DNA of 58,158 nt from Magnetococcales bacterium DCbin4 (GCA_002753735.1 PEAN01000022.1:1-58158), one strand, 5' to 3'. Positions 27,786 to 36,695 are shown, counted from the stretch's first letter. Notes: generated by a model not told the origin, from the letters alone. Numbers and translations: made by a program.

Positions 27786-28010
27786 ATTCAATAAAATTAT
27801 TGAAAGAAAAAAGGGGGCTTAAGGGATTGCCCCCAGGGTGTTGACTTTGTTTTTGAATTTAAATAAAGGTTTCCATGCTTCCGCTTTTGACTTTATTTTT
27901 AAAATCAAAGTCGTTGATTATTTCCCCACAGGGTTTTGATTTTGGTGATCGATCAACATCATTCAAAGTAAAACCCTGGGGGCAATCCCTTAAGCCCCCT
28001 TTTTTTTCTT
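27786..28010. repeat. Second large inverted repeat pair between convergent genes
   Basis: Repeat cores at about 27813-27837 and 27974-28002 are inverted around a spacer. The spacer shares GGTTTCCATGCTTC and flanking AT-rich sequence with the element at 15865-16110. The right core, followed by a T-run, is an intrinsic terminator for the plus-strand protease gene. The left core serves the minus strand. The minus-strand glycosyltransferase gene ends inside the right arm. Confidence 0.75.
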
Positions 28011-29492
28011 GATCAATTGTAAGAACACCTGATCGATCACGGCATCCCAGTCGCCGATCCGGGGTTGGCGAAAGGGACGAACGGAAGGATACCATGGACA
28101 ATCATCCCCCTCGGCACCCCAACGCCAGTCCGGAACCTTGGGGAGAAGCACCCAGGCGGGATGATTCATGGCCCCGGCCAGATGGATGACGGCACTGTCC
28201 ACGGCGATCACCAGATCGAGTTGCGCAATGATTGCAGCGGTGACGGCAAAATCATCGAGCCGGGAACCCGGGTCAATCCACCGATGACAACCGGCGAACG
28301 CCGCCAGATCGCTGGCAGACGGATGTTTTTGCAACCCGATGAAGGTACACCCCTCCAACGTCCATAATCGGGAAAATCGATGGGGATCGATGGAGCGGTT
28401 GCGATCATTTTTATGCTTGGGATTGCCACGCCAGGACAGGCCCACTTTGAGATGAAACGGGGGAATGGATTGCTGCTGAAAAAAAGGGGGACATCGAGCA
28501 TCCATCTTCAGATAGGGTGTTGACCGGGGAAGGGTGGCACGGGTCATTCCCAGGAGATGGGGCAGACTCATGAGGGGCGCCTGAAGGTCACAGGGGGGAA
28601 GCGTCCCGGCGGTGGTGACCAGATGATCGATCCCGGGCATGGTGAGAAACAAGGTGTACAACGCCGGGGGACACTGGACGACGACGGTTCCTCCTTTTCG
28701 TTTCACCCACGGGACGAAACGGATGAATTGAATGCTGTCGCCAAAACCCTGTTCACAATGGAGCAGCAGGGTTTTCCCGGAAAAATCACCGCCGTCCCAA
28801 AGGGGTTGCGGATGACCGTGCGGATGGACCCCTTCGACCTGCCAACGCCATTCATGAAGCGGCCAGCCCGCCGCATCCTCCCCGAGGAGGAGCAGAATCA
28901 GACTTTCGGCCAGGGGGGCGTCCGGATCGGTGGGATCGAGTCCCCGGGCCTGACGCAACGATTGCAGGGCTTCGGTATAATGTCCCTGGGCTTGCAACGC
29001 CAGTCCCAGGTTGTACCAGGCGCGGGCGAAATGGGGATCAAGCTTGATGGCGGTACGGAAACACCCTTCCGCCTCGGCATACCGGTCTTGTTCCTGGAAG
29101 GTCGTCCCCAGATTGGCGTGGGCCTCGGGAAAGTCGGGTTGCAGTTGGAGTGCGTGTTGAAATGCGGCACGGGCCGCTTCGGGGTCGCCCAGTGCCATGA
29201 GGGCCAAACCACGGTTGGAAAGGGCAGAGGAATAGTGCGGCTTCAGGGTCAATGCCTGCTGGTAACACACGAGGGCGTCGGCAAGTCGTCCGAGCTGATG
29301 GCAGGCAATTCCCATCAGGTTGGCGGTCAGTTGGGGTTGATCGGAGCCGGGGGGAATCAGGGTCGTCGGGTTGCGGTCGGGAATGGAACGCAGGGCTTGC
29401 ATGAAGTGGCCGATGGCCTCGTTCATGGATCCTTGTTGTTGCAGGAGGATTCCCAGGCGGATATGTTCTTGGCATGATTGCGTCAAAATCAA
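27990..29492 (-). CDS. TPR protein with GT9-like glycosyltransferase domain
   Basis: This protein of about 500 residues has TPR repeats over its first 200 residues (EAHANLGTTFQEQDRYAEAEG and similar). The C-terminal region resembles GT9 heptosyltransferases: LLHCEQGFGDSIQFIRF, VGLSWRGNPKHKNDRNRS, and LVIAVDSAVIHLAGAMNHPA. It is a paralogue of the proteins at 29657 and 45651. Position beside the flagellar genes suggests flagellin or surface-polymer glycosylation; this is inference. There is no ATG: the first codons are TTG 29492 or 29486, at the edge of a repeat copy. The last residues (KKKKGA) and the stop are encoded by another repeat copy. Either end may have been altered by repeat insertion. 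Confidence 0.8.
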   Translation of the reverse strand: MILTQSCQEHIRLGILLQQQGSMNEAIGHFMQALRSIPDRNPTTLIPPGSDQPQLTANLMGIACHQLGRLADALVCYQQALTLKPHYSSALSNRGLALMALGDPEAARAAFQHALQLQPDFPEAHANLGTTFQEQDRYAEAEGCFRTAIKLDPHFARAWYNLGLALQAQGHYTEALQSLRQARGLDPTDPDAPLAESLILLLLGEDAAGWPLHEWRWQVEGVHPHGHPQPLWDGGDFSGKTLLLHCEQGFGDSIQFIRFVPWVKRKGGTVVVQCPPALYTLFLTMPGIDHLVTTAGTLPPCDLQAPLMSLPHLLGMTRATLPRSTPYLKMDARCPPFFQQQSIPPFHLKVGLSWRGNPKHKNDRNRSIDPHRFSRLWTLEGCTFIGLQKHPSASDLAAFAGCHRWIDPGSRLDDFAVTAAIIAQLDLVIAVDSAVIHLAGAMNHPAWVLLPKVPDWRWGAEGDDCPWYPSVRPFRQPRIGDWDAVIDQVFLQLIKKKKGA

Positions 29493-29525
29493 AACCCTGG
29501 GGGCAATCCCCCAGACCCCTTTTTT
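29491..29525 (+). repeat. Half copy of the dispersed repeat, terminator-like
   Basis: CTGGGGG and CCCCCAG form a perfect 7-bp stem around CAAT, followed by ACCCC and a T-run on the plus strand. The copy abuts the 5' end of the minus-strand TPR-glycosyltransferase gene. Confidence 0.65.
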
Positions 29526-29567
29526 ATTTTAATATTTTTATATATATCAATAAATTGACAAATCAAC

Positions 29568-29654
29568 GAATGTGACAAAGCAGAATTAATATTTTTATGC
29601 GTGTCCGTCAATCGCCAGCCATCCCCTCCAGTTAATGAATGTGACAGGGTAGAA
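29568..29654 (+). repeat. Two left-hand copies of a 23-bp repeat
   Basis: GAATGTGACAAAGCAGAA at 29568 and GAATGTGACAGGGTAGAA at 29637 are near copies of one unit. It recurs inverted in two exact tandem copies at 31575-31620, so the copies flank the TPR-glycosyltransferase gene. The second left copy ends two bases before the start codon. Confidence 0.75.
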
Positions 29655-29656
29655 CC

Positions 29657-31579
29657 ATGAGCAGACCGTTGAAAAGGAGAAATAAACCAAACCGATCCTC
29701 ACTGCTGGAGCAGGCATGGAACCATCTGACCGCGGGACGGTGGGACGAAGCGGAACAACACTACCGCAACCTTCTCGCCCAAACCCCCCAAGACCCTGAC
29801 CTTCTCCACTTCATGGGCATCATCGCCCATCAACGAGGACAACTGGAACAGGCCGTCATGTGGATTTCCAGAGCGGTGGCCATTCACCCCGGCTTTGCCG
29901 AAGCCCATAACAACCTGGGCCTCGCCCTGGAAGGATTGCAACGGTGGCAGGAAGCCGCGTCAAGCCATCGCCGGGCACTGACCCTGCAACCCCGTCTGGC
30001 CGCAAGCCATAACAACCTGGGCAACGTATTACGCCAACAGGGAAAACCTGGAGAAGCCATTGCCTGTTTCCACCAGGCGCTCACCCTCCAACCCGATTAT
30101 TTCCAGGCATACAACAATCTGGGCAACGCCCATGCCGATCTGGGCCAATGGGATGAAGCCATCGCCTGTTATCAAAAGGCGCTCACCCTGCATCCCCACT
30201 TCACCGAAGCCCGCCACAACCTGGAGCGAACGCTCAACCACAAAGGACTGCTCGCCCTCGAACAACGACACTGGCACGAAGCCGCCACCTGCTTTGAAAC
30301 GATGCTCCACAGCCAGCCGGGACATGTGGAGGCATTGTCCCATCTGGGGATCATCTATCAGGAGTTGGGCCGATTGGAAGAGGCGGTCGCCTGCCTGCAA
30401 CAGGTGGCGCAGCGACGGCCAAACCTTGCGGCCACCTACAGCCATTGGGGATTGGCGTTGCAAAAGATGGGACAACATACCCTGGCGGCGGAACAAATGG
30501 AACATGCCCTGAGGATCGATCCCAACGATTGTGGCACCTTGACCAATCTGGGCTTCGTCCGACAGGAACAGGGTGATGTGGCGACCGCCCTGGCGTTATA
30601 CCATCGGGCGTTGGCGCTCGATCCCCAATTTGCCGAAGCGCATTTCGGCAAAGGATTGGCGCATCTGCTCCTGGGTGAATTCACCACCGGCTGGCAACAC
30701 TATGAATGGCGTTGGAAAAAATGGGATTTCACCCCTCATGGTCGTCCCGAACCCTTGTGGGACGGCAAAGATCTCCAGGGGGAGACCCTTTTAATCCATT
30801 GCGAACAGGGATTCGGCGACAGTTTGCAATTCATCCGTCTGGCTGCGTTGGTCCGTCAACGGGGTGCCCGGGTGGCTGTTCTATGTCCCCAACCTTTGGA
30901 AGCATTGTTTCGCAGCCTGAAGGGAATCGATTTTCTTGCCAGTCGCCCCGAAGCGCTTCCCCGGTGCGCATGCCAAATCCCATTGTTGAGCCTTGCGGGT
31001 GTGTTGCAGGTCGATCCGGCAACCCTGGTGACCGACATGCCCTATCTCCATGCTGACCCGGTTCGTCAACAGCGGTTCTTGGATATCGGCCAAAGAAAAG
31101 GATTCAAGGTGGGCCTGGTCTGGCGGGGTCATCGTGGACACAAGAATGACCGCAATCGTTCCATTGCCCTGCACCGTCTGGCCCCGCTGTTCGCGGTCAC
31201 GGGGTGTCTATTTTTCAGTGTGCAGAAGGATCCCGAGCCGAATGAACGGGCGTTGCTTGCGGGGCGGGACAACGTCCATGATCTGAGTGACCGGCTGGTT
31301 GATTTTGCCGATACGGCGGCGGTGTTGATGATGATGGATCGGATCATTGCGGTTGATACTGCCGTGCTGCATTTGGCGGGGGCGTTGGGGCGACCTGCAT
31401 GGGGGATGTTACCGTTCGTTCCCGACTGGCGCTGGTTGCTTTTTCGTGATGACAGCCCGTGGTATCCGACGGTGCGTTTGTTTCGGCAACGGCAATCAGG
31501 GGATTGGGATGGGGTGATCACGCGGATCAGGGAGGCGTTGGCGCAATCAGAGGGAGGGTCTGTTGGCATTCATGATTAA
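29657..31579 (+). CDS. TPR protein with GT9-like glycosyltransferase domain
   Basis: This 640-residue protein has about nine TPR units in residues 12-340 (for example AHNNLGLALEGLQRWQEAAS and YNNLGNAHADLGQWDEAIAC). The GT9-like domain shows LLIHCEQGFGDSLQFIRL near 377-394, VGLVWRGHRGHKNDRNRS, and IIAVDTAVLHLAGALGRPAW. TPR arrays of this kind usually recognise protein acceptors, so glycosylation of a protein such as flagellin is plausible but unproven. The gene is divergent from its paralogue at 27990 and lies exactly between inverted 23-bp repeats; the stop codon is inside the right-hand repeat. Confidence 0.85.
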   Translation: MSRPLKRRNKPNRSSLLEQAWNHLTAGRWDEAEQHYRNLLAQTPQDPDLLHFMGIIAHQRGQLEQAVMWISRAVAIHPGFAEAHNNLGLALEGLQRWQEAASSHRRALTLQPRLAASHNNLGNVLRQQGKPGEAIACFHQALTLQPDYFQAYNNLGNAHADLGQWDEAIACYQKALTLHPHFTEARHNLERTLNHKGLLALEQRHWHEAATCFETMLHSQPGHVEALSHLGIIYQELGRLEEAVACLQQVAQRRPNLAATYSHWGLALQKMGQHTLAAEQMEHALRIDPNDCGTLTNLGFVRQEQGDVATALALYHRALALDPQFAEAHFGKGLAHLLLGEFTTGWQHYEWRWKKWDFTPHGRPEPLWDGKDLQGETLLIHCEQGFGDSLQFIRLAALVRQRGARVAVLCPQPLEALFRSLKGIDFLASRPEALPRCACQIPLLSLAGVLQVDPATLVTDMPYLHADPVRQQRFLDIGQRKGFKVGLVWRGHRGHKNDRNRSIALHRLAPLFAVTGCLFFSVQKDPEPNERALLAGRDNVHDLSDRLVDFADTAAVLMMMDRIIAVDTAVLHLAGALGRPAWGMLPFVPDWRWLLFRDDSPWYPTVRLFRQRQSGDWDGVITRIREALAQSEGGSVGIHD

Positions 31580-31626
31580 TTCTACTTTGTCACATTCATT
31601 AATTCTACTTTGTCACATTCATTAAT
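31575..31626 (+). repeat. Tandem right-hand copies of the 23-bp repeat
   Basis: Two identical 23-base units (31575-31597 and 31598-31620) plus six bases of a third. The unit contains TACTTTGTCACATTC and is the inverse complement of the copies at 29568 and 29637. It adjoins the IS4-like transposase remnant. Confidence 0.9.
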
Positions 31627-31678
31627 CAGGGATTATTGACACTCAAAAAATCATTCTTGTCGCGGAGCGGGCGCCCGT

Positions 31679-32210
31679 GTGATCGTGGAAAGGATTGAAC
31701 AAGGCAAGTCGCCATGTTCTCCTGGAACCGGTGCATACCGTCAGGCACGCCAGAGGCTACCGATTGAGTTGATATTACAACTATTACGCGCAGTTGAGGC
31801 CAAACTGCACAGAGATACCCCATCCTGTTGGCTGTGGAAGGGGCGCAGGGTTATGGTGGCCGATGGCACGACGGTATCGATGCCTGACACACCTGAAAAC
31901 CAAGTTGATTTTCCTCAACCGGTCTGCCAGAAGCCGGGGCTTGGATTTCCTCTGGCACGCTTGGTAGTCTTGATTTCGTTGGCTACTGGAGCCGTTTAGG
32001 ATATGGCCGTGGGACCAGGTCAGGGGAAGGCAACCGGAAATGGGTTCATCTCATGGATCAAATGCTGCGAGCCATTGCCTACCATCGAATTGGCAACCGC
32101 TCTGGGCGGGCAGAACCACGCGCAGTACAACGTCGTCCAAAGGGATACCGCCGACTGGGTCAACCGCGAGATGTGGCCAGATTGTCCCTGAAGAAGCATG
32201 ATGTTACGGC
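31679..32210 (+). pseudogene. IS4-family transposase remnant
   Basis: The translated pieces GRRVMVADGTTVSMPDTPENQ and QKPGLGFPLARLVVLISLATGAV are the hallmark DDE region of IS4-type transposases. A TAG at 31997 interrupts the frame right after ATGAV. Downstream in the same frame (from 32003) the similarity continues weakly (DMAVGPGQGKATGNGF, then DTADWVNREMW) with an apparent internal deletion. Both protein ends are missing. It is inactive debris of an insertion sequence. Confidence 0.85.
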
Positions 32211-32234
32211 TATCTAAGCGCCATTGGGTTAAAC

Positions 32235-32357
32235 ATGGGCTACGCCTACCTCCGCAAAGTTTTCAGTGCGATTCCCAATGCAACCACGGTGGAAGAGTTT
32301 GCAGCCCTCCTTCCCTGGAACTGCAAAAATTCAGAAAAAAGCAAGTCACTTTGCTGA
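32235..32357 (+). pseudogene. IS66-family transposase C-terminal fragment
   Basis: A 40-codon fragment reads GYAYLRKVFSAIPNATTVEE, then FAALLPWNC. This matches the conserved C-terminus of IS66 transposases, which typically end near LLPWN. The rest of the element is missing. Its right edge, near 32380, coincides with the point where the minus-strand hsdR fragment breaks off, so this insertion or a later deletion truncated hsdR. Confidence 0.75.
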
Positions 32358-32381
32358 TAGGGTTCGTTCGGCGCTTACCGT

Positions 32382-32825
32382 TGATCAATAGCATCACGTC
32401 GAAGCGGCGTCCCCCTTCCACCTTGGGATAAACCCACCGGCTGGTGACCACGCAATGGTTCTGGAGAGAATGGGAGAAATCGATGAGTCGGATGGAGACA
32501 TGCTCGCCGTTGTGGCCGAAGGGCATGGATTTTTCGCCCCGCAGCCACTCGGCGAAGTGCTCGTTGGCCCGGACAAGGCCGTCGGAGTTGACCGAAAGCG
32601 GGATGGCCCGCAGGCGATAGAGTACCTCGTCGGCCCGGTCGGGCTGGGCGGCGATGTCGGGATTGAGGCGGATCAACGCCTCTTGGACTGGACCATGGAT
32701 TCGACGAAAACATCGTTGTGGGCGCGTCCCAGCGCGTCAGCGGCCACGAAACGCCATCCCTGCCTGGGGAGGGTATCCAAAACCATCTGCTCGACGGTGT
32801 TTTCTTCGTTGAAAAGGGTAGCCAT
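32382..32825 (-). pseudogene. hsdR: Truncated, frameshifted type I restriction hsdR
   Basis: Reading from ATG 32825 gives FNEENTVEQMVLDTLPRQGW, then AHNDVFVESMVQS. After a frame change near 32690 it continues as EALIRLNPDIAAQPDRADEV, then LRAIPLSVNSDGLVRANEHF and RRFDVMLLING. This is the N-terminal nuclease region of HsdR, where the next residues should complete the catalytic core, but the sequence runs into the IS66 fragment instead. Only about 145 of roughly 1000 residues remain. hsdM and hsdS are absent, so no working type I system exists here. Confidence 0.8.
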
Positions 32826-32828
32826 GGC

Positions 32829-33839
32829 TCATCCAGAGAATTGATTCGATGGTAGAAAAGCGTTCCCTGTTTGGGCCGCATGACGTTTGACTCGACGGAT
32901 CACATCAGGTAACGACATGATCTCCCGCAAGACAATGCTATAAATATGCGTTCCATCCAGCAAAAGTAAGGGGGTACGTTCTCTGGATGCTGTCTTGATG
33001 GCCCCATCATTGTAGCCGGACATCGAAACGAAGATTCCCATCGTGTTGTCAGCTTTCGATGAGACCTTACGGTCAAAGATATCGATTTCTGGTGAACCCG
33101 TCGGCTCACTTGTAAATTTCAATTCAATAAGATAAGTTGTTCCATCAAGAGTCATTGATCCGTCGAACTGCCGTCCATCAACTTTGTATGGACGCCTGGA
33201 TTCAATTTCAAAGAACTGGGTAAGCTCATAGAACCAAGATTCAAAGTCATACCCGGCCTTTTGGCTTCCCAGCCTGGCAGCACAAGATCATTCAGAGTGC
33301 TTTCAAGTTTCTCCAGCGTTTGCTGTTGCTGGATGACTTGTTGCTTTCGCTGGGCAGTCTCTTCTTTTCGTCGCTGCAGCTCCTTTTCGTCTTTTACTTG
33401 CTGATCTAGCTTCTCAATCTCATTTTTTAAGATTTGAACCGCCTGTCTTGCAGACGAGATCTTTTCTGTGGAATCCTCCCAATTTTCCAAATCAGGAAAG
33501 CTGCTGAACTCGGCAAGAGATCTCGCCATTTCAAGGATGACTTGGTGCCCCGCCGGGCCTTGTTTGATCAAGCCTTCAAACAACCGATCCAAAAAATCCC
33601 TTTTGCTTTCGTCCTGTGGCCACGAGACGAGCAAAATCTCGGAAATGCGTTGTTGCGTTAAAAATCGCCGCAACGCTTTTTTCCTCCAGAACGCTTTCAA
33701 GCAGGCGTCCAGGGTGATCTGAATGAAATTGTGGGTAAGAACCTTCTGCATCATTCCATTTTCCGGCATTGAAGAGGATATCCAGGACTTGATCTACGGT
33801 TTTTCCTCGTTGAACATCCAGGATGCTCCCTATGGGCAA
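32829..33839 (-). pseudogene. Frameshifted restriction-endonuclease-like gene
   Basis: Three frames join into one protein of about 335 residues. They are PIGSILDVQRGKTVDQVLDI through EEKSVAAIFN; then LTQQRISEILLVSWPQDESK, a coiled coil, and NDLVLPGWE; then QKAGYDFESWFYELTQFFEI through the C-terminus. The last part contains DGRQFDGSMTLDGTTYLIELKF, a likely PD-(D/E)xK nuclease core of Mrr-like type with IELK as the catalytic segment. Frame changes lie near 33660 (a T-run) and 33275. It is either a decayed gene or an intact gene with two base errors. It lies 4 bases upstream of the hsdR start and is co-directional with fic. Confidence 0.7.
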
Positions 33840-33902
33840 ATCACCACAACGGTTTCCATATTATCTTTTAGCGGCATAAAATCACAATAAGAAATTCCAT
33901 AT

Positions 33903-35042
33903 TCATTTTTCGGCTTGGAAGATATCCAGGTAGGGCCGGAACCGGAACAAGCGGTTCCTCTGGAAACCGGTGACCTCCTCCAGCAATTGCAGCTCGCCGA
34001 GTGCCGCCACCAGTTGGTTGGCGGCCTGGTATTGGAGTCCCAATTCGGACGCCACTTGTCCGACGTTGACCACCGGACGTCGGTAAAGGAATTGAATCAA
34101 TCGCCGCCCGTTCTCCGCTCGCCGTCCCAGGGTGACGATGCGGCTGTCGATCTCCTGGCGCAGGACCAGCAGTTGGCGGAAGGTCTCCTTGCCTTTCTCG
34201 GCGGTCTCCTCCACGGCCTGGAGGAAGAAGCGGCACCAGTGGCCGATATCGTTGGATTCCCGCACCCGGGTCAGGGCGTCGAAATAGGCACCCCGATGTT
34301 TTTCCAGGTGGGCGGAGAGGTAGAGGGAGGGTTTGGCCAACAGTCCGTGGCTGATCAGATAGAGGGTGATGAGCAGGCGACCGATGCGGCCATTGCCATC
34401 GAGGAACGGATGGATGGTCTCGAACTGGTAATGGGAAAGGGCGCAACGGATGAGGTGGGGCACCTGGATGGCGTCGTTGTGCCAGAAGGCTTCCAGGTCG
34501 CTTAAGCATTCGGGCAGGTCGTCGTGGTGGGGCGGGATGAAAGCGGCGTCGGCCAGGGTGGCCCCGCCGACCCAGTTCTGACTGCGGCGGAACTCGCCCG
34601 GCGTTTTCCGCTCGCCACGCACCCCCTGCATGAGGGTGGCGTGGGTCTGTTTCAACAGACGTAGCGAAAGGGGCAGCTCGCGCAGACTGGCAATGGCCTC
34701 GTTCATGGCGCGGACGTAGTTTTGCACCTCGCGCCAGTCGTTGCGCCGTTCCGGCAGAATCTCCTCCTCCTCCAGCACCGCCTCGTCCATCTCAGTGCGG
34801 GTACCCTCGATGCGACTGGATAGGTTGGCCTCCTTGAGAACGTGCATTTGCAGGTACAGGTCCACCTCGGGCACGATCAGGGTGAAGGCGTTCAATTCGC
34901 CCAACGCCTTGGACGCCCGCTCCAACAACGTGCCGATGCGCGGGTCGTCCCAGGACCACTCCTGGTTGATGGGCGCGGGGTGGAAGCTCTTGTACTGGTA
35001 CTGCTGACAGAGCTTGCCGGATTGGAATGCCTCGAATTTCAT
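33903..35042 (-). CDS. fic: Fic family protein with built-in inhibitory motif
   Basis: This 379-residue Fic protein carries the full active motif HPFLDGNGRIGR near residues 201-212 and, before the Fic core, SSRIEGT, which fits the inhibitory (S/T)xxxE(G/N) helix of class II Fic proteins. A winged-helix-like tail ends the protein (VGQVASELGLQYQAANQLV). Fic enzymes usually transfer AMP to protein hydroxyls. Fic genes often sit inside type I restriction operons, and this one lies next to restriction debris. It appears intact. The ATG at 35042 is preferred; the upstream extension is proline-rich and unlike Fic proteins. Confidence 0.9.
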   Translation of the reverse strand: MKFEAFQSGKLCQQYQYKSFHPAPINQEWSWDDPRIGTLLERASKALGELNAFTLIVPEVDLYLQMHVLKEANLSSRIEGTRTEMDEAVLEEEEILPERRNDWREVQNYVRAMNEAIASLRELPLSLRLLKQTHATLMQGVRGERKTPGEFRRSQNWVGGATLADAAFIPPHHDDLPECLSDLEAFWHNDAIQVPHLIRCALSHYQFETIHPFLDGNGRIGRLLITLYLISHGLLAKPSLYLSAHLEKHRGAYFDALTRVRESNDIGHWCRFFLQAVEETAEKGKETFRQLLVLRQEIDSRIVTLGRRAENGRRLIQFLYRRPVVNVGQVASELGLQYQAANQLVAALGELQLLEEVTGFQRNRLFRFRPYLDIFQAEK

Positions 35043-35121
35043 GGTTCCGACCGGTTGCGGAGGGAGGGGGCGTTGCGGGGGATGCCCTGGGCCACCTGGT
35101 TGGAGAGGGTGTGTGGGGCCA

Positions 35122-35146
35122 TCTGTTCGACGGCGTTTTCTTCGTG
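35122..35146 (-). repeat. Short duplicate of the hsdR 5' end
   Basis: This 25-base stretch matches 32783-32807, near the start of hsdR, with two differences. On the minus strand it encodes EENAVEQM where hsdR has EENTVEQM. It suggests a second remnant of an HsdR-like 5' end upstream of fic. Confidence 0.5.
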
Positions 35147-35253
35147 TGCTCCTCCCACATGCCAATTCCGCAAAGAACGACAAACCTGAAGAGATTCCTC
35201 AATATGTCTGGACACCCCATCAACTTGCATTCTGAACCCTTCGAGAATCTTCA

Positions 35254-35403
35254 CGATCTCAATTGATACAGGATCCCGTTGAAAATATCGCGGAATGGTA
35301 TCGGTTTCGTTCCCCCTCGCCGTGTCCGTTGATACGGTTCCAATAGTGGTTCAATTCGCTCCCAGAGTTCCTCCGACACTTCTTCTGCCATCGTTACCTC
35401 CAT
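35254..35403 (-). pseudogene. IS5-type transposase N-terminal fragment (DUF4096)
   Basis: About 48 residues read VSEELWERIEPLLEPYQRTR, then PFRDIFNGILYQLRS. This is the N-terminal DUF4096 segment of IS5-group transposases, which normally continues after ILYxLRTG. The frame stops right after LRS. The rest of the element is missing. Confidence 0.8.
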
Positions 35404-35466
35404 ATCTGGACCGAGGTAGATCATGCAGATTGAAAACAATTAATGCAAGTCAAAAGCCGGATATCC

Positions 35467-35495
35467 TCTTAAGGGATTGCCCCCTTTTTTTTCTC
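35467..35495. repeat. Half copy of the dispersed repeat
   Basis: TTAAGGGATTGCCCCC and a T-run. On the minus strand this encodes the last residues (KKKGAIP) and the stop of the GT9 gene that ends here. Confidence 0.7.
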
Positions 35496-36695
35496 AATCA
35501 TGTCATCTTCTACAAGCAACTCACGCGCCACCCCATACACCTCCTCCACAGTAATGGCCTGCATGCAACGATTGTCCGTGCAGGGAGAACGTTTCTGATT
35601 GTAGACCGACACACAAGGACTGCACGCCAAAGGATGATGGATCACCCGGGCATGAGGACTCACCGGACCAAACAAACGCGGGGTTTCCGGACCGAACAAG
35701 GCAACCAACGGAATGTCGGTCACCGAGGAGAAATGGACCGGCCCCGAATCATTGGTCACCATCAGATGGCACAAGGAATAAAGATCAATCAAGGTTTCCA
35801 GAGTCGTCTCACCCGCCATGTTGATGACACGCGGGTCACCGATCTGTTCACACAACCGTTCCAGGGCAGGACGTTCCGCAGGGGATCCGGTCAACAAGAT
35901 CACCATGGCCTCATGCGCCGCCAAAAAACGTTGGGCCAGAGCGACAAACCGTTCCGCCTGCCAACGGCGCGCCGGGATCAGATCGCTGGCATTGGCGTTG
36001 AGGATCACCCGCAGAAATTGCGGCGTCAAAGGGGGATGAAGACGTTGAATCCTGGCCCACATCGCCTCACGGGCGGCAACCGGACGGTCGATCTTCAACC
36101 GTTGCAATGGCTCATGATCCAAACGCGCTTTAAGCATGGGTTCGCCTGAGGGGGATTCCTGAAGTGCCATGGCCAAGGACAAATAGGAACGGGTGATGTG
36201 CTGGTGGGGATTGTAAATCAATCCATGAGTCAAAAGCCGACCCATGTAATGTCCCTCTTCAAAGAACCGGTGAAATCCAATGCGCCGACCCGCACCACTC
36301 AGAAAAGCCAGCAAGGTGCTGAACCGGGTATACACCTCCAGATTGATCGTGGCATCCAATCGTAAGCGACGCAATTTCAGGATGGCCCGCCAGGTATCCA
36401 GGACAAACAAAGACAAGGGAGCGGAACGCAGGATGATCTGGTGGTCAGACGCCAACCCCATGAGGTTGAGGATCCCTTGTCCGCTTTTGAAGGAAAGGAA
36501 ATAAAGCTCGGCATCAGGATAACGCCGGCGAATCCATTGCAGTGCCGGATGAGCCAACACCAGGGCACCCGTTTCGGCAATGCAGATCAACAGGATGCGG
36601 CGCGGTTCCCGAGGAGGTGCCGGACGACGGATCCGAGCCATGCAGGAAGCAATGCAACAGAGCGGACTGCCCAGCCAACGGTCGATCAGGCGCAT
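35469..36695 (-). CDS. Glycosyltransferase family 9 (heptosyltransferase-like)
   Basis: This 408-residue GT9 protein has an N-terminal Rossmann half beginning PRRILLICIAETGALVLAHP and a C-terminal nucleotide-sugar site: LMVTNDSGPVHFSSVTDIPL, then ALFGPETPRLFGP. The late Cys-rich stretch SPCVSVYNQKRSPCTDNRC is typical of this group. Likely substrates are ADP-heptose or a related sugar for LPS core or another surface glycan. The ATG at 36695 is favoured over TTG 36710. The C-terminus derives from a dispersed-repeat copy. It is co-directional with the membrane protein upstream. Confidence 0.85.
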   Translation of the reverse strand: MRLIDRWLGSPLCCIASCMARIRRPAPPREPRRILLICIAETGALVLAHPALQWIRRRYPDAELYFLSFKSGQGILNLMGLASDHQIILRSAPLSLFVLDTWRAILKLRRLRLDATINLEVYTRFSTLLAFLSGAGRRIGFHRFFEEGHYMGRLLTHGLIYNPHQHITRSYLSLAMALQESPSGEPMLKARLDHEPLQRLKIDRPVAAREAMWARIQRLHPPLTPQFLRVILNANASDLIPARRWQAERFVALAQRFLAAHEAMVILLTGSPAERPALERLCEQIGDPRVINMAGETTLETLIDLYSLCHLMVTNDSGPVHFSSVTDIPLVALFGPETPRLFGPVSPHARVIHHPLACSPCVSVYNQKRSPCTDNRCMQAITVEEVYGVARELLVEDDMIEKKKGAIP

